DNA of 64,000 nucleotides from Heliopora coerulea (Eukaryota; Cnidaria; Anthozoa; Scleralcyonacea; Helioporidae): NCBI GenBank assembly GCA_030142905.1, contig JASJOG010000066.1, positions 1,240,001 to 1,304,000 of the forward strand, read 5' to 3'. Shown piece by piece: positions 13,603 to 28,704 of this stretch (position 1 is its first letter; each line of letters starts with the position of its first letter). The notes under the pieces were generated by a model. It saw only the letters and a program-made list of their open reading frames with translations, ran no database searches and was not told where the DNA came from. The position numbers and the translations under genes were made by a program.

Positions 13603-14286
13603 TTACAACTTTTGGTGCAAGCCGTTATCAAGTGGAAATTCTAACCGCAGACAATATCTGTGTAAATCCGAAATCGAGATATCTCCCAAGATATTTGCTG
13701 TTGCCATTCGTTCTGACACCAGAGCTCCCCAGGCTCTTTCCGTCTGAAAATTAGAACCATGTTCTCTGTTGTTCAGCATATATTTCATTTGCCCACGATT
13801 CGCAATCAGACTGCTAGAATGCAGCTTGTTCATACTTGACGTGCAGCCTTTGGAAATTTTCTTTCGGAAAACCACAAAATTCCCTCGATAAATTCTTGGG
13901 TCATACAGTGGCGTATCCAACCTTGCCAACCAGACTAGGTAAAATGTTATTTCCGTCCCGTGAGCGGAAGAAGCATCGCGGGCATCCACCATTTGCGTCA
14001 AAATTGTACACAAGTTTGAAGATTTCAATTCAGTTAATGAAAACCGTAAATGAAAAAGAATGTCCTGTGTGAGCGAGATAAGTTTTGCCGGAATATGGGC
14101 TGTTCTTTTTTTGTAAAAATTTATGGAGTTAAGAACAAAAAGTGGAATAAGCGGAACTATATTGCCGAAATACACCGTTAAAGATATTAAATGAAAACCT
14201 TCCTGAAACAAACGAAAATTCATAAGAGCATTGACATTTGTGAAATTGAATTTAGCTGAACAGAAGGACTTTAAAATGTGGTTCAA
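13603..14286 (-). CDS. Unidentified 227-codon open frame
   Basis: This is the longest open frame outside the GPCR and the repeat-driven frames; one this long is uncommon by chance in A+T-rich DNA. It has a hydrophobic stretch at about residues 33-56 (HLISLTVYF...LIPLFVL), a basic patch (FYKKR) and a Ser/Asn/Arg-rich C-terminal half (GSNFQTERAWGALVSERMAT). No domain recognised and no clear splice structure. It could be a transposon remnant or a lineage-specific gene exon. Confidence 0.3.
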   Translation of the reverse strand: MNHILKSFCSAKFNFTNVNALMNFRLFQEGFHLISLTVYFGNIVPLIPLFVLNSINFYKKRTAHIPAKLISLTQDILFHLRFSLTELKSSNLCTILTQMVDARDASSAHGTEITFYLVWLARLDTPLYDPRIYRGNFVVFRKKISKGCTSSMNKLHSSSLIANRGQMKYMLNNREHGSNFQTERAWGALVSERMATANILGDISISDLHRYCLRLEFPLDNGLHQKL

Positions 14287-14463
14287 GAAAAGGATTTCGT
14301 GTTGTTTATCTCGATTTCCAAATTAAATTGAAAGTTGGTAAGACATAAGCCGATATATCTAAAAAAAGATTAGTTGTCGGCGAGATTTCCGGGAAAAAAT
14401 CCAGTCAAAGTACCGGTCGGCAATTAATGAGCAAAGTACTTCGCTAATGCGGAAGACAAACCC

Positions 14464-17040
<2,577 letters not shown>

Positions 17041-17274
17041 CTTTTTACAATGTATATGCATATGAACATACACATGCATAAGCACATGCACGTGCGCAAG
17101 TATATGTATATACACATGTACATTTATAATGTAAATGTATATGCACGTGTAAATGATTCAGATGTTAAAATAAAAACAAATGAAGAGTTGACTTATCCTG
17201 AATTTAAAATTTATTGTTTTATGGAAAATCCGTCAAAGAATAAATTAAAGGTTTTGATTCGGACATTGATGATG

Positions 17275-17562
17275 ATGGCGACTGATCCCGTCCTCATTGC
17301 TGAGGGTTGGAGACCATGGATGCATTCACCAGCGCTCTCATTGACTCCTCTCTCTTGCCGCGGTTATACACTTCTCCAGGGTTCTGCCAGTCCGGTCATT
17401 GATGTCGTCGGTCCACGGTCCTCTTTGTCGTCCTCTCAACCTTTTCCCATCAATTCTGCCCTCGAGGATGTGGGTGCAGAGGTTCTGTGCCCTGATGACA
17501 TGGCCGAAGTACTGTAACTTCTGTTTCCTGACAGTCGTTACAAAGTGCTGCTCAGTCTCCAT
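17275..17562 (-). mobile_element. 3' end of a non-LTR retrotransposon (LINE)
   Basis: The minus-strand frame encodes RKQKLQYFGHVIRAQNLCTH, LEGRIDGKRLRGRQRGPWTD and DINDRTGRTLEKC, the well-known C-terminal tail after the RT domain of many LINEs (xxYFGHV.R......LEG...G.R.RGR....W.DD). A one-base frameshift near the AARERSQ codons moves the end into another frame that stops at 17306. The short 3' tail contains CCATCATCATCA, typical of RTE-like ends. The RT itself is absent. Confidence 0.7.
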
Positions 17563-17639
17563 GTCTATTCGGCCATTTACTAAACCTTAAAATTTAGATT
17601 TATCACATATGTAAAATTGTTCAGTCATAACTCTGGCTA

Positions 17640-17830
17640 AAAAATAACATGACTTCAAAATTAAATTGACAAATCGGTAAACAAAAAGACAAATAGATAA
17701 GTAAATTAAAAAAATAAACAAATGAATAAAAAATAAAAAAGATAGATAAATAGATAAATACATGAATACGTGAATACGTGAAGACGGTAAGACGTGAAGA
17801 TGTGAAGACATGAAGACATAAAGACAAGGA
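17640..17830. repeat. Degenerate tetra/octamer purine-rich repeat
   Basis: AAATAGATAAGTAAAT, GATAGATAAATAGATAAATA and GAATACGTGAATACGTGAAG grade into one another across 190 bp. Confidence 0.7.
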
Positions 17831-17884
17831 AACCAGTTCATCATCTATTGGTTAATACTTCAGTCGAGAACACTTAGATCTGAT

Positions 17885-19020
17885 CAGTGGCGTAACGCAA
17901 CTACTGGTGGCCCTTAAGAGATTTTCGTTCAGATTCCCAGTCACCCCCCATAGTATAGATATATATTTCATGACTTTAAAGGGGTCTTAGATCAAAAATT
18001 TTCAGGTCGATTTTTTTGCACTGTTACCAAGAAAACATACCGAAAAGCAATCAAACGAAGTTTTACATCATTATCTCACGAAATAGAGCTGCAACTTATC
18101 GAAACAAAACTCAAATTTGGTCGCGGTAACATAGCGCGCGAATTCTCACGCGAAATAGACAAAGACACACGGTTCATGTTTGGGATCATCGTTGTTTTTC
18201 GATCATTTTGCTAGTCATTTATTCAAACGACCGTTCCATCAGCGTTCAGAAGGTTTAACTAGCAGTTCCTATCTGCAACTACTACATTCACACCTGCAAG
18301 CAAAACAGCGCAAACTGTGAAATGGTAATTTCGTGAGGGGCTTTAATGGAAGCACCACCGTTAGGATCAAACAAAAACTGTCAGAGATTTAAAAATTATT
18401 TTGCCTTTTAATGAATTAACAGATATGTAGCCAAAGAGGCGACCTGCTAATTCACTTTCTTCCTCATGTTCCTTAGCGACTGCTCCATGTTGCAAGGTTT
18501 GTTGGACTGAAGCAAGAGGCTTTACGTTGTCGTCGTACAGCCGAATATTATAATTCGAAGCGTCTGATTTGGCACCTAAGTATTCTGATAAATTGTTTGC
18601 TATTCTGATTCTCGGACAACTGGTTTGATGGAATACTTGGAGACGACTGTAAAAGCAAGTTTATTGACTAGATAACGTGAACGTTTATTATTTTCCTTCG
18701 TTCGATGAAGAGTGTGTTGAGACTATGACGTCACAAGCATATAAGATTACAAATGGCGATGGTTAGGAGCAACACGATTTTTTAGTAATTCAGATGTTCA
18801 TAACTTTGAAATGAAACTTTGTAACTTCCAATATTTCGTGTTAATCAATCCTACCCCTGACAAAACAGAATAGTGAATTTTATTTCGAAATTTATAAACT
18901 TAGCTTTTCGTCTAAGAACCATATTAATCTCAATTGTCTTTACAGATTCATTGGGGCCCCTTAGAGGTCAGAGGCTTTTAGGAGTTGCTGTAACCCTGAC
19001 GATAGTCCGTTACGCCACTG
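17885..19020. mobile_element. hAT-type non-autonomous transposon
   Basis: It starts CAGTGGCGTAACG and ends CGTTACGCCACTG (13-bp perfect inverted ends), with GGCCCTTAAG/CCCTTAGAGG-type subterminal matches. The flanking 8 bp are gatctgat and catctgac (6 of 8 equal), fitting an old hAT target duplication. No transposase frame is seen inside. Confidence 0.75.
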
Positions 19021-19938
19021 CATCTGACCTCTTTTCTACTTTATTTTCAACCACTAACTTGTTTAATTTTTTTATGTACTCGTTGATACCTTCTTCAATT
19101 TCATCTGGTATCTGATCTCCATGAAATAATTCTGTATCATTGACTAGAGTCGAGAAATTAGAATCATTTGCTGCGTAAACATGCTTGCTTATGAAAACAT
19201 TAAATGTCAACCAAATGAGAATTGAACCTGCATAAATAATGTCTATGTTGACATTTTAACCCTTAGGTTCTATTTTCTCTCAGCGTAGAGAAGCGAATCC
19301 TTGTTTCAATTCTTATTACATTGAGAAGGATGGAGCTTAATTAGCGAAAAGAGAACACATGCAGAACATTTTTCTACTATTGTGCTCTTTTAGCGCAACA
19401 TCGCACAGCAAGCCAAGTAATAGATTTTGAAATTCTGCAATGGTCAAACTTTTTTCAGCCTTAATACTTTCAAAACTCAAAATACAGCTGTGATACCTCT
19501 CAATTGTATTCGTTATTTACGATCATGCAGCTGTCGTCGTTTCATCCCATTCAGCTATTCTGTATAATATGTCTCGAATGATGTTTTTTCAGGTCGTCCT
19601 GGGGTTTGAACTTGTCAAGCTCTTCAGGTGTGAAAATTAAAAACAGTTAAAGGGCATTTTAATTATCAAGCAAATCATTTCCTTTCGTTGTTTCTCCTTT
19701 CCTTAAGTACCCACTTGACAACCTTGGACGCTTCATCACCATCTCACCTGTGACATGACCTTGAGCAGCCTGTACACCAGAGGCTAGTAATCGTAGCTCA
19801 GTGGCATTATTGAGAACTTAATGTGACGTAGTTAATAAATAAAAGGGCTTAAAAAAAAGATATTTGTCGTCCGTCTTTACTCTGTCACCGGCAGCAACGC
19901 CAGACAATAGTTCAGCGTTTGCACGGAAAACCGCAAAC

Positions 19939-19946
19939 TATATAAG
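19939..19946 (+). promoter_or_regulatory. TATA box upstream of the secreted-peptide exon
   Basis: TATATAAG lies 104-111 nt before the ATG at 20050. A start site about 30 nt downstream would give a 5' UTR of about 75-80 nt. The paralogous exon at 3343 has a TATA-like box at nearly the same distance. Confidence 0.55.
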
Positions 19947-20049
19947 AAGGTGTGCAATACACAATGATCATTTATATACAAGATTTTTCCGCGAGGAATT
20001 ATCTAGAGAAGTTTCCAATTTCATTACCAGAGTAAACTAACGATTTACC

Positions 20050-20157
20050 ATGTTTGCAGCCAAAAGACTTGTGGTTTGTCTAATCATTGTGTTGGCCATT
20101 TCAGAATCCGTGTCCCAACGTTGTGGAGGTTCCAAATGGTTCAAATGCAAAGATAAG
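20050..20157 (+). CDS. First exon of a small secreted Cys-containing peptide
   Basis: 36 codons from ATG to AAG, followed by a GTATTT donor. The N-terminus is a signal peptide: Lys-Arg, a hydrophobic core (LVVCLIIVLAI), then SESVSQ as a likely cleavage region. The mature part starts RCGGSKWFKCKDK. Its match to the minus-strand exon at 3239-3343 stops exactly at the GT, which supports an exon boundary there. Read through, the frame closes at 20235. A possible downstream exon near 20521-20604 has Cys codons and a following GTAAAT, but does not continue this frame cleanly, so the rest of the gene is unresolved and it may be broken. Family not recognised. Venom-like, antimicrobial or signalling peptide are all possible. 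Confidence 0.55.
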
Positions 20158-20605
20158 GTATTTACACTAGCTGAACTAGACCCACATCCAACCGCCTTTA
20201 GCCATAAGCAATCTTTTCTTCAAAGCGAACATTAATAATGAAAATTAAGAGATGTCTTGAGGTCACTTTTTCTTCTTTCCGACGTGTTCCTTTCAGATTT
20301 CTTTGCGCCTTTTGTCACACCCTTTTTATCTAATGTTCTGTTCTCCTCGGAAAATAACGACACTGAAGCGGTATGCCTGGTCCACTAGACGATGAATTTA
20401 AGACTTTCTCTGACACAAGAGACGTGAAACATGCCATTTTTTTACTTATTATAGACATGACTAAGATGCTTTGTATCCCCGGAGAATTTATGTTTAATGT
20501 ATCGTGTTTCAATATTTAGCTATTAAATTGAATTGCTTATGGAAAAATTGCTCACTGCCGTTCTGAGTTCGTAGATCCAATGGGTTGGTGCAATAAGAAA
20601 ATGGT

Positions 20606-23600
20606 AAATTACTTTCCTGAAAGAAAACACTGCACTAAGGTTTTGGTTTTTGTTTTTTGTAATTTTCTTAGGGGTTTTTTAAATATTTTTTTAATTGAAA
20701 ATCTTTGCTTTAAAAATAAATATTCACATAGAGTGTGCTATTCAATTTAGTTATTTATTATTACTATAAATGTGAAATCAAATTTCATGTTATATATAAA
20801 AATTGTTAATGCCCTTCAACGAAATTACCTCTTCTCTTCATAAAAAATGTCATGCAAAATCACACCGATAACACTTTGACAATGAGATCGCTTTCGTGGG
20901 AAAGTATGTAGCATAACAAATCATCATCTTATGCGGGGCTAGATTATTTGTATTTACCTCTGTTAATTTGCTTGTTGGTGAAAGATGAATCGTTTCTAAA
21001 CATCAGTCATCCGATTACTAATAACAAGTAATAATTTTGCTTTTATTGGTCATTTCCGTTCAGTCATTTGTGTTCATGTTGGATCATTAAAATTTCTTCA
21101 TAAAAGAAAGCTCAGTCATTCGTTTTCTATGTGGTACGTTTGTGTTTAGGATTGATCAGTCTTCAGCCACAAGAGAATCAATTTAAAGCTATTTATAGTA
21201 TTATATAGATTTATAGTATTAGTAATATAGTATATTATATATATTTATAGTATTTATAGTATTTTTATTTACAAAATCATTACAAGTGAATAGTTGGGTT
21301 TGATCAAGTAAGAATCTGTGAAACATAAAAAACCTCGACAAATGGTTCATGCGCACTTGGCCATATCATCATCATTCAACAGTGATCGAAGCAAAACGTT
21401 TGTCGACGAGGGGATAAAAAAGATCCATTTGACAATTTCATACACAGACAGCAGGAATGAAGTACTTATAATTTTTATTTTACTTGTTTAAATATCAAAA
21501 TTTAACGAATAAAACAAAATGCTTATGCGGAGTTACAGATACAGAAGTATAGGAATGTATGAATTATTGTAAAAAATATAACAAATATTCAACGACTTAT
21601 TCGAATTATTGAACATTGTAATCTTAGATACTGATCATAAGATCGTAAATAATAGTATCATTCAGGCGCTTACCGAAGAGGAGCAAAGAAGGCGATCGTG
21701 TTCCCTTTGGGCGTAGGGTAAACAGTCTTAGTTTTACTTGATTTAAAAAATGCTTTCCTTGGATTTCCGGGAGCATCGACCCCAAAACCACAAGAGCTTG
21801 CCCCCTCAACGACGAAAGGAGAACATTTGGCACACCAGTCACTTTACTCCTTCACTATATCAAATTTCTGGGTGTTTTTCATTTGTTGCATGCATGGACG
21901 TGAAGATGTCTCATTAACTCATACTTAGATGACTACAAACAGCGATATTTACCAACAACCGTGAGATAGAGTTTAAATTTTGGATCTTGCACTCCATATG
22001 GCGTTACGTTTTAACAAAACTCTCAGATAAAACATAATCGACTCACTTTCTTGATGCTAAATCTATTATGGTTAAATCAAGTAGTTTAACGCAGCAATTT
22101 GAATATGCACCTTTCGTGAGTGTATCTCCATTAGGTTTATTGTTCGAAGGACGTTAAGTTTAACAGTTTAAGTTTCATTGCGTTCATAACTTGGAGAAAA
22201 TTTTTTTCATTGTGTTTTTGCATGTGCTTATACAAAGACAACACCCCATCAACAACTCAACAAAGGAACACACAAACACCCAGACATGATGCTGTCAAAA
22301 GCAGATTCTTCTTTTCAGGCATCTTAAAATGGATTATTTAGCCGTATGATTATCAAATTATCGATCCCAAACCGGTTAAAAAGAATTAAAGACATAATGA
22401 AAGGATTTGCTTACCTTGAGAACAAGAGTTTATGACCTCTGTGGTTGGGTTTTGTCCATCATTTGATATCCATTGTAAGGCTAGGCATTTAGTTATGTAA
22501 AATCATCCTGCATTGATTATATAACTGTAAGAGTCACTGACATTAATCAATCTTTTCTTTCATGTTAATTACATTCTAAAAAGCGCAATAGATGGCTCTA
22601 ATGGCCTTGCATGTAAGAGTTGGCATTTCAGATGCTCATGCTGGTATAATTCTGGATTTGTTTTCACAACTTTTGGTTTTCCGGTGTCCTTGAAGAGCTT
22701 ACCTGATTTCCCCCTGAATTCTAAATTAAGAACATTAGCGGATGGCTGACAAAACATGGATCGAGGCTATTTCGGATGATGTGCACTTGTGGGACCTACT
22801 ACATTATTGGGAAATGGAAACTCCAATACGTCCCTAAACTGCCTAGTTTATATAATACATAAAATGTTTGATCTCCTATTCAGTGTTTGCTGACATGATC
22901 CATTTAATGGGATTGAGGGTAATTGTGTTTTATGTCAGTAAACAAGGCAGTTTTTTTTTTTCTTTTATTTTTCCCTCGGCCAAAAATAAACACTGTAATA
23001 ACGTATTTGGCATAAAACGAATAATTATGCTGGCCAGTGGATATTTGGGTCAGCAATCAGCCAAAGTAGCTTTTTGAGATGCAAGTCTAGTAAGTTTTTT
23101 TCTGAGAAATGCACGCCTGTATTTCTAAATTCCTTCCCTTTCATGCTAACATGGCAATGGCGGACTATTGTGGATGCTTATCAGTAATTTCAAAATCACT
23201 ATTTGGATGTTTGAGAGATCATGCGACAATGTAAAGTTTCAGTGCTGGAGAAAAATTCTTAGTCGCCAATTCGAAATGAAATCTAAATAAACAAACAGCA
23301 AACATCTAAATAAACAAACAACAAACATACACTGTGCGAATACAATTTATTGCAAATTTTTATTTCTGAAGAACTGGAATTTTACAACACAATTGGCCGG
23401 TTATAATTCTTAGGGCATATTTAATGAATATTTCCTTGATATTTACACGGTCACTTAAAATGGTGTTTCCAACTCCAAGGAACTTTTTCGGCTAATTGAA
23501 AAATATTTTTAAGGATATTTCCCACGTGTTTATATTTTTAGAAGTATAACAAATTTTATGTGATAAAAATGTCCCTATGGGGACGCCTTGAGGGCAGTTG

Positions 23601-25879
23601 AAAAAATTCCACAATTCAATAAGAATAATCTAATTTGCCTCGTAAATGTGGAGAAAAATGTGATAATTACTCATTAATGACCGACTTTTTTAACCTAAGT
23701 TAGATTTTATCCAAACATTTTAAAAAGGAGTAGTTTATAGATATTCATATTCTAAATTGCCAGGTGTCACAGGCAAATATTGACATGGCTTTCACTATTC
23801 AGAATGTTTAGAATTATCGTTTCTTTCATTAAAATCCTTGAGCAAGTAAAATGACACTTTATGACGAACAAAAATCACGCGACTTCTCGAAACCACGAAT
23901 ATTTTCTGAAATGATGGGGCAGGTCAGTCGATAGCAATGTGACGGTGAGCTAACTTGCTTTATTTCACAGAATATTCCTACAATTTTAAAATCAATTGCT
24001 ATTTTTGGTATTCGTCTTTTATTGATTTTCTGTAGTTTCTAAAGCCTTTGTAATTGAATAATCGGAAGGTCAGAAGATGATGAGGTCTGAATTTACAAGA
24101 CGACCTTACAATGACTACATTTAGTTATACAGATTAAAATCTTACCTGGAGTAACTTCATCCAAAACGATCTGGTTTCTTCTATTAAACAATCTACATGG
24201 CTCAGACCTGATTAGTGGTATAGGGACTTGTCACGCCGTTATAATTTCATATTTTTTTCCTGTCCAGACCATTTAAACGGTCTTTTACATACCAATGCAA
24301 AACTTTGAGTAAAAACCAAAACGTGATTCCATAGAGACGACGATGCTAATCCAAACAACACTTACATTTTTTGATAACGCCCATGCACATCAAATTAATT
24401 GAATAAAGCATTGACTGGAATTTTAACCAAAATCGTTAAAAGCTACCAATTAAATTAGTTGATGACCTGCAACGCTTTAGCCTCGTAGTTTTTTCAATTA
24501 ATGACGAATTTGAAATCTGAAGCTGAAAAGTAGTGTGAAGGGAGAATACTTTGACATTATGACATTTTTTGAAATTAACAGTCCTCTAATAATCTTTCGC
24601 TCAGACGCCCGCAAGTAAATCTCATTGGCACATTCGATCGGTAAAAAGAATAGTTTATAGATGTTTTTTTCTATCTTTTTACAATGAAAATAAAAACGTA
24701 GGTTCGAACAACAAAGCTTCTAAACATACTCCAACGGTGAGCTAGAAGGAGGGAGTCGTGTCGTCGGCATATTTACATTTATGCCTCACTTTTAGATCTA
24801 TTTCATTATGCCGCTGTTTTGAAAAGGGTCAATGGGTATCTCCTTGCACAGTTTACTAAATAGCGCTAGGTTTTTAAAACAATTCGGCGAACGCCAAAAA
24901 AAGTGAGTTTCACACATAGTAAAAACATTCCAAGATAATAGGGGGGGGGAAAGAATTTAAAAACACGTTAATTGGTTTTAAAAACCGGCAGGCAGTTAAT
25001 TGACACATATAATCCTGCTTTCATGATAGGTGTCAAATCTTATCTAATGTTAAGCGTATTTAATATCCAGATGAGTCATGCAACTCAGCTGAGCCTAGAC
25101 TGTGCCATTATATTTATTAAAAAGGTCATTTAAGTTTGAAGTTTAGTTAAATTCACCAAGTCGTTACGTTAACACTTCATAAAGGACGAAAATTTGATTA
25201 GGAATCACTTTGTGGTAAATATACAATTATCAAAATTAGCAACTCATCTTATTCATTTAAGATCAAGAAAATAAATTAGGTGTGCAAATGATTCACGTTT
25301 CAATGACGAGGAAAAATTTGCGTATTTGCAGGGGTACATGTGATACATCACTTCCAGTGATACATCACAAACAAATTTTACAGATAAAATTTTTGTGTAA
25401 ACTGTTGGATCGGGTTATCAGCCCATTGAAAGGAGACAAATCAGCAGTCTAGCTTTAAGATTTTTACGTTTGTCCCACCCAAACATTTATAAAAACAGAT
25501 AAATTTAACAAGCTATAGTCTTTATTTTCTGTATTTCACAAATACAATTAATAATTACACATGACGTGCAACCACCATCACTCGCCCTCCTCCCCTTGGC
25601 TACGCCACTATCCCTCGCTCATGTTGAAATTTCTTGGCGTAGGAGGTTTTTACCTGAGCAAATTTACAGACCAATGTCCAATCACTTCCCTCACATAGAA
25701 TCTTGGAAAATAAGTACGTAATAAAACTCGTCACGGTGTTCATGTACACACATCTTTCGAGATTAATCAGCTCAACTGGGCTGGATTTATTGATTATTTA
25801 ATTAAAGCTATTGTCCAGGGAAAGGGAGATAGAAAAGTGCCGATGCCAACTTAGTCTATTAATATTTCGAAAAGTAATG
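20606..25879. other. Long gene-poor stretch
   Basis: 5.3 kb with no recognised gene. Minor repeats: TTTATAGTATT units at 21195-21275 and an AAATAAACAAACA duplication at 23284-23328. A lone hAT-end-like piece lies near 25594-25611 (CCCCTTGGCTACGCCACT). Confidence 0.5.
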
Positions 25880-26700
25880 CTATGAGTAACCTAGCAACAA
25901 ATAATTAGTTACAAGCAATTGTTACTGGTTTGGGTAACTGTAACGGTAACTTGTTACTTTCCTGGAAAGGCAAGTTTTACGGGAACGGTTACATCTTTAC
26001 CGAATTCCATCCGCTGTAAGGTTGCCGTAATTTCTGGTGCACTGAATCCATTTCCGTTCCAGAAAATAAGTAATGTAACAGAAATCAAAATATCGCGATT
26101 AATTAGTCCTTATTACCCCCTTACCCCCATGTTCGTTGCATGCATCTTCGTTTGAAGAGGTTTTATTTATAGAGACTTAACTGCCCACAAACTCATTTCA
26201 ATCATTGTCCAATTTCCTAAGTGGTTAGAAGTTCTTTTATTTTTCGAAATAAAACTGCAAAACATTTACACCACAGCTTAATTAAACGTTCTGGTAAGGA
26301 AGATCATGATGCCAGCGGAAGAATATTTGAGGACACAGCCATGAAAGGAACCTACATTGAACTACTTCCCAAACAGTGTACCCCTGCTGATCGTCATCCA
26401 CATATAAAATCAAATGAATTTAAAATGTCTTCATTACTATTATATTAACTTGCTTCTGTAATACCAAAACTAAGAAAAATGAACAAATTCTGGGAAAATA
26501 TAAAATGCTTTGTCCAGTGCTTATTTCTTTCGACTGCAATAACAGAAGTAAAGAAATGTAACTTTGTAACTTGTTACAAATTTGAAATAGTAACTTTGTG
26601 CCTGTAACGATTTACTTTTGTTCAATTGTAACTTTTACCAATGTTACTAGCTACCGATACAGTAACAGTTTTTGTTACTCGAACTGGTTTCAAACAAGCA
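25880..26700. mobile_element. Possible hAT-related segment with GTAAC/GTTAC-rich ends
   Basis: 25905-25970 and 26555-26690 are both dense in GTTAC and GTAAC words, in inverted sense (for example GGTAACTTGTTAC and GTAACTTGTTAC). Some hAT families have such ends. No exact termini or target duplication were fixed. A G/C-rich piece with CCGGCACCT words follows at 26715-26850. Confidence 0.3.
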
Positions 26701-27414
26701 GGTAACCAAGGGTGCAGTGCTGCCGGAGGTCTCTCCGGAAATCTGCTCCGGCACCTCTGCAAGCCGGTCGTGGGGTGGGGGAAAGAAAAAGAGGATGAGG
26801 GGATGGCAGGTTTTTGTCAGGCCCACCAGAGTTCCGGCACCTACAAAATTGGAAATGCATCTCTGCAGGTAACTGTTACAGCACTACCTAAAAGTGTTTG
26901 AGAAACGCCTCCGAAAGCTTGGCAATTTTTCGTAAATTAAGAGAGGAAACTTTCTGCCAATCTTATAACACCTTCCTTTACGAAAATTCAAAGGAGGAAT
27001 TTTCAGATTTTATCCTTTTACCTTTTTCGCCTCGAAAGTGATCGGTTTTTTCCAATTTTCGCCATGTTATTTCGACAGGAACTCGTCTCACGTTTGCAAC
27101 ATAATGACAGAAGGACATCAACAACTACGCAAAGTAAAGATCACTGTCGGTCCTCATTTCCATGTCATTATACTCCGATTAAATTGTTAAGTTGCCGTGT
27201 TTACACTATCAACAGAGAGCGAGTGGGTTCTTTTTTGCTTTTGCGTGACCCTGTCGTTATATCGCCTTGTAAATTGGTGACAACTAGACTTAACGTATTA
27301 TTTTGCAATGATCACATCATAATTACGTCATTTTTATCGTAATGGTGACATATGGCATTTCCAAAATTCGAATAGGGTATTGTCTGCTGGATGAGCTCGT
27401 CGAACGTTTGCATA

Positions 27415-27427
27415 TGTCATCAACTAT
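27415..27427. repeat. Left target-site duplication of the Penelope-like element
   Basis: TGTCATCAACTAT, identical to 31511-31523. The 13-bp length suits Penelope-like insertions. Confidence 0.8.
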
Positions 27428-27536
27428 AGCAAAAAAGGAGCCAGGCGGAAATCGCAGTTTTAGGATAAAAATGAGTGCCCAGCACAAAACGCGGAATAAA
27501 GCTGCACTAACAATTAGTGCAATTAAGTGCACTAAC

Positions 27537-27564
27537 GTTTCGTTGCATCACGCAAAATCATCAG
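27537..27564 (-). ncRNA. Candidate hammerhead-ribozyme core in the Penelope 3' region (left arm)
   Basis: The minus strand has CTGATGA, a short hairpin (TTGC..GCAA), then CGAAAC, the order of the hammerhead catalytic core. Penelope-like elements are known to carry hammerhead motifs in their terminal repeats. Stems I and III were not established by eye. The same core lies in the other arm at 31403-31430. Confidence 0.35.
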
Positions 27565-27666
27565 AGTGGAGATATAATTACAGTTTACAGTGAATAAATA
27601 GATAGCTAGAAGTATTATATTACAGGAAGTTAAAAGTCGGAAATACGAAATAACCGTGTAAGAATA

Positions 27667-28314
27667 CTAAAATAACGAAAGAGGAACAGAGCTAAGATTG
27701 CCATTTAAAGATGGCTTAAGTTTTGAGATTAACAGGCTTTCCCTTATCAAAAGTTCAGGGGTTGAATTGCAAGAAGAAAGAATTTTGAAATCGTCAAGAG
27801 ATGCAGAGTGGCCAGTTTCGGTAGGATGTGACAGAACGCTAGACGGTGAAGGATTAAGACGTTTTTTGCCAGTAAGGGCAGAGATTCCCAAATGATCCGA
27901 GACTCGTGTGAGCAAATGGCGAGTCATTTGACTCACATACAATGTGCTACAGCATTGACACGTAAAAGAGTAGACAACATGAGACCTCAGACCTTTGGAA
28001 ATTCTGTCCTTAAAGGAGAAAAAGTGGAAAAGACGCTTGGTTGGACGAAAGACGAAACGAATGTTGACGTGGGGAAAGGTGGATTTGAAGAGAGTGAGTG
28101 CCAGTGAAAGAAAGACAAAAATGCAAAACTTTTTCGGGGACATTGTGAAGCAATGGCCTTGAAACGAAAACTTTATCCAAAAATAAGCAAACACACTTAT
28201 CAAAAAAGTGAGTGGGATAACCACTGAGTGGTTAAAAATGTTTTTGAACGTGTCAAGTTCCTTATGAAAGTTTTCATAATTAGAGCGAAGGTTAAAGAAA
28301 CGGTGAAATAAAGA
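27667..28314 (-). CDS. GIY-YIG endonuclease end of Penelope-like element (left arm)
   Basis: The open frame ends at 27667. It holds VVYSFTCQCCSTLYVSQMTR, where Penelope GIY-YIG domains have VY..xC.C...YIGxTxR, then HLLTRVSDHLG and a C-terminal ELLIRESLLISKLKPSLN. The GIY-YIG glycine is changed (YVSQ), so activity is doubtful. It continues the RT reading across the nested transposon at 28317-29595. The last 185 residues are identical to the frame at 30743-31300. Confidence 0.8.
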   Translation of the reverse strand, partial: SLFHRFFNLRSNYENFHKELDTFKNIFNHSVVIPLTFLISVFAYFWIKFSFQGHCFTMSPKKFCIFVFLSLALTLFKSTFPHVNIRFVFRPTKRLFHFFSFKDRISKGLRSHVVYSFTCQCCSTLYVSQMTRHLLTRVSDHLGISALTGKKRLNPSPSSVLSHPTETGHSASLDDFKILSSCNSTPELLIRESLLISKLKPSLNGNLSSVPLSLF

Positions 28315-28704
28315 TACAGTGAACTCCCTCTTAACGGACACCTAAATTTTGTCCCAGCCGTTTATTGATTATTTTACGATAACCAAACTCTCTCTAAGAC
28401 GGACACTTCACTAAGACAGACGACGGACACTTTTCAGGCGGAAAAAGGTTTAAAATACCTCCCGCAGCGGACACTTACTGGCTGATTAATAGGATTTTCG
28501 TAATGAAATTGCGATATTTCACAGTAACGGAAACGACTTGTGTTCAAAAAATTAACACATTCTTTGTGGTATATTTAGAAACCGGACATACATTATTATG
28601 TTTGACAGACAATAACAGTAAACTATATTATTGCAGCTTTATCAAAACACGAAAAGGGAAATATCCTAAGGTTAGCCCTATATATAAAGGATTCTCGAAA
28701 ATAT

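Noticed and set aside
27698..28107. Plus-strand frames of 65 and 71 codons, repeated at 30860-31269
   Set aside because: Antisense of the Penelope endonuclease; they recur only because the arms are copies.
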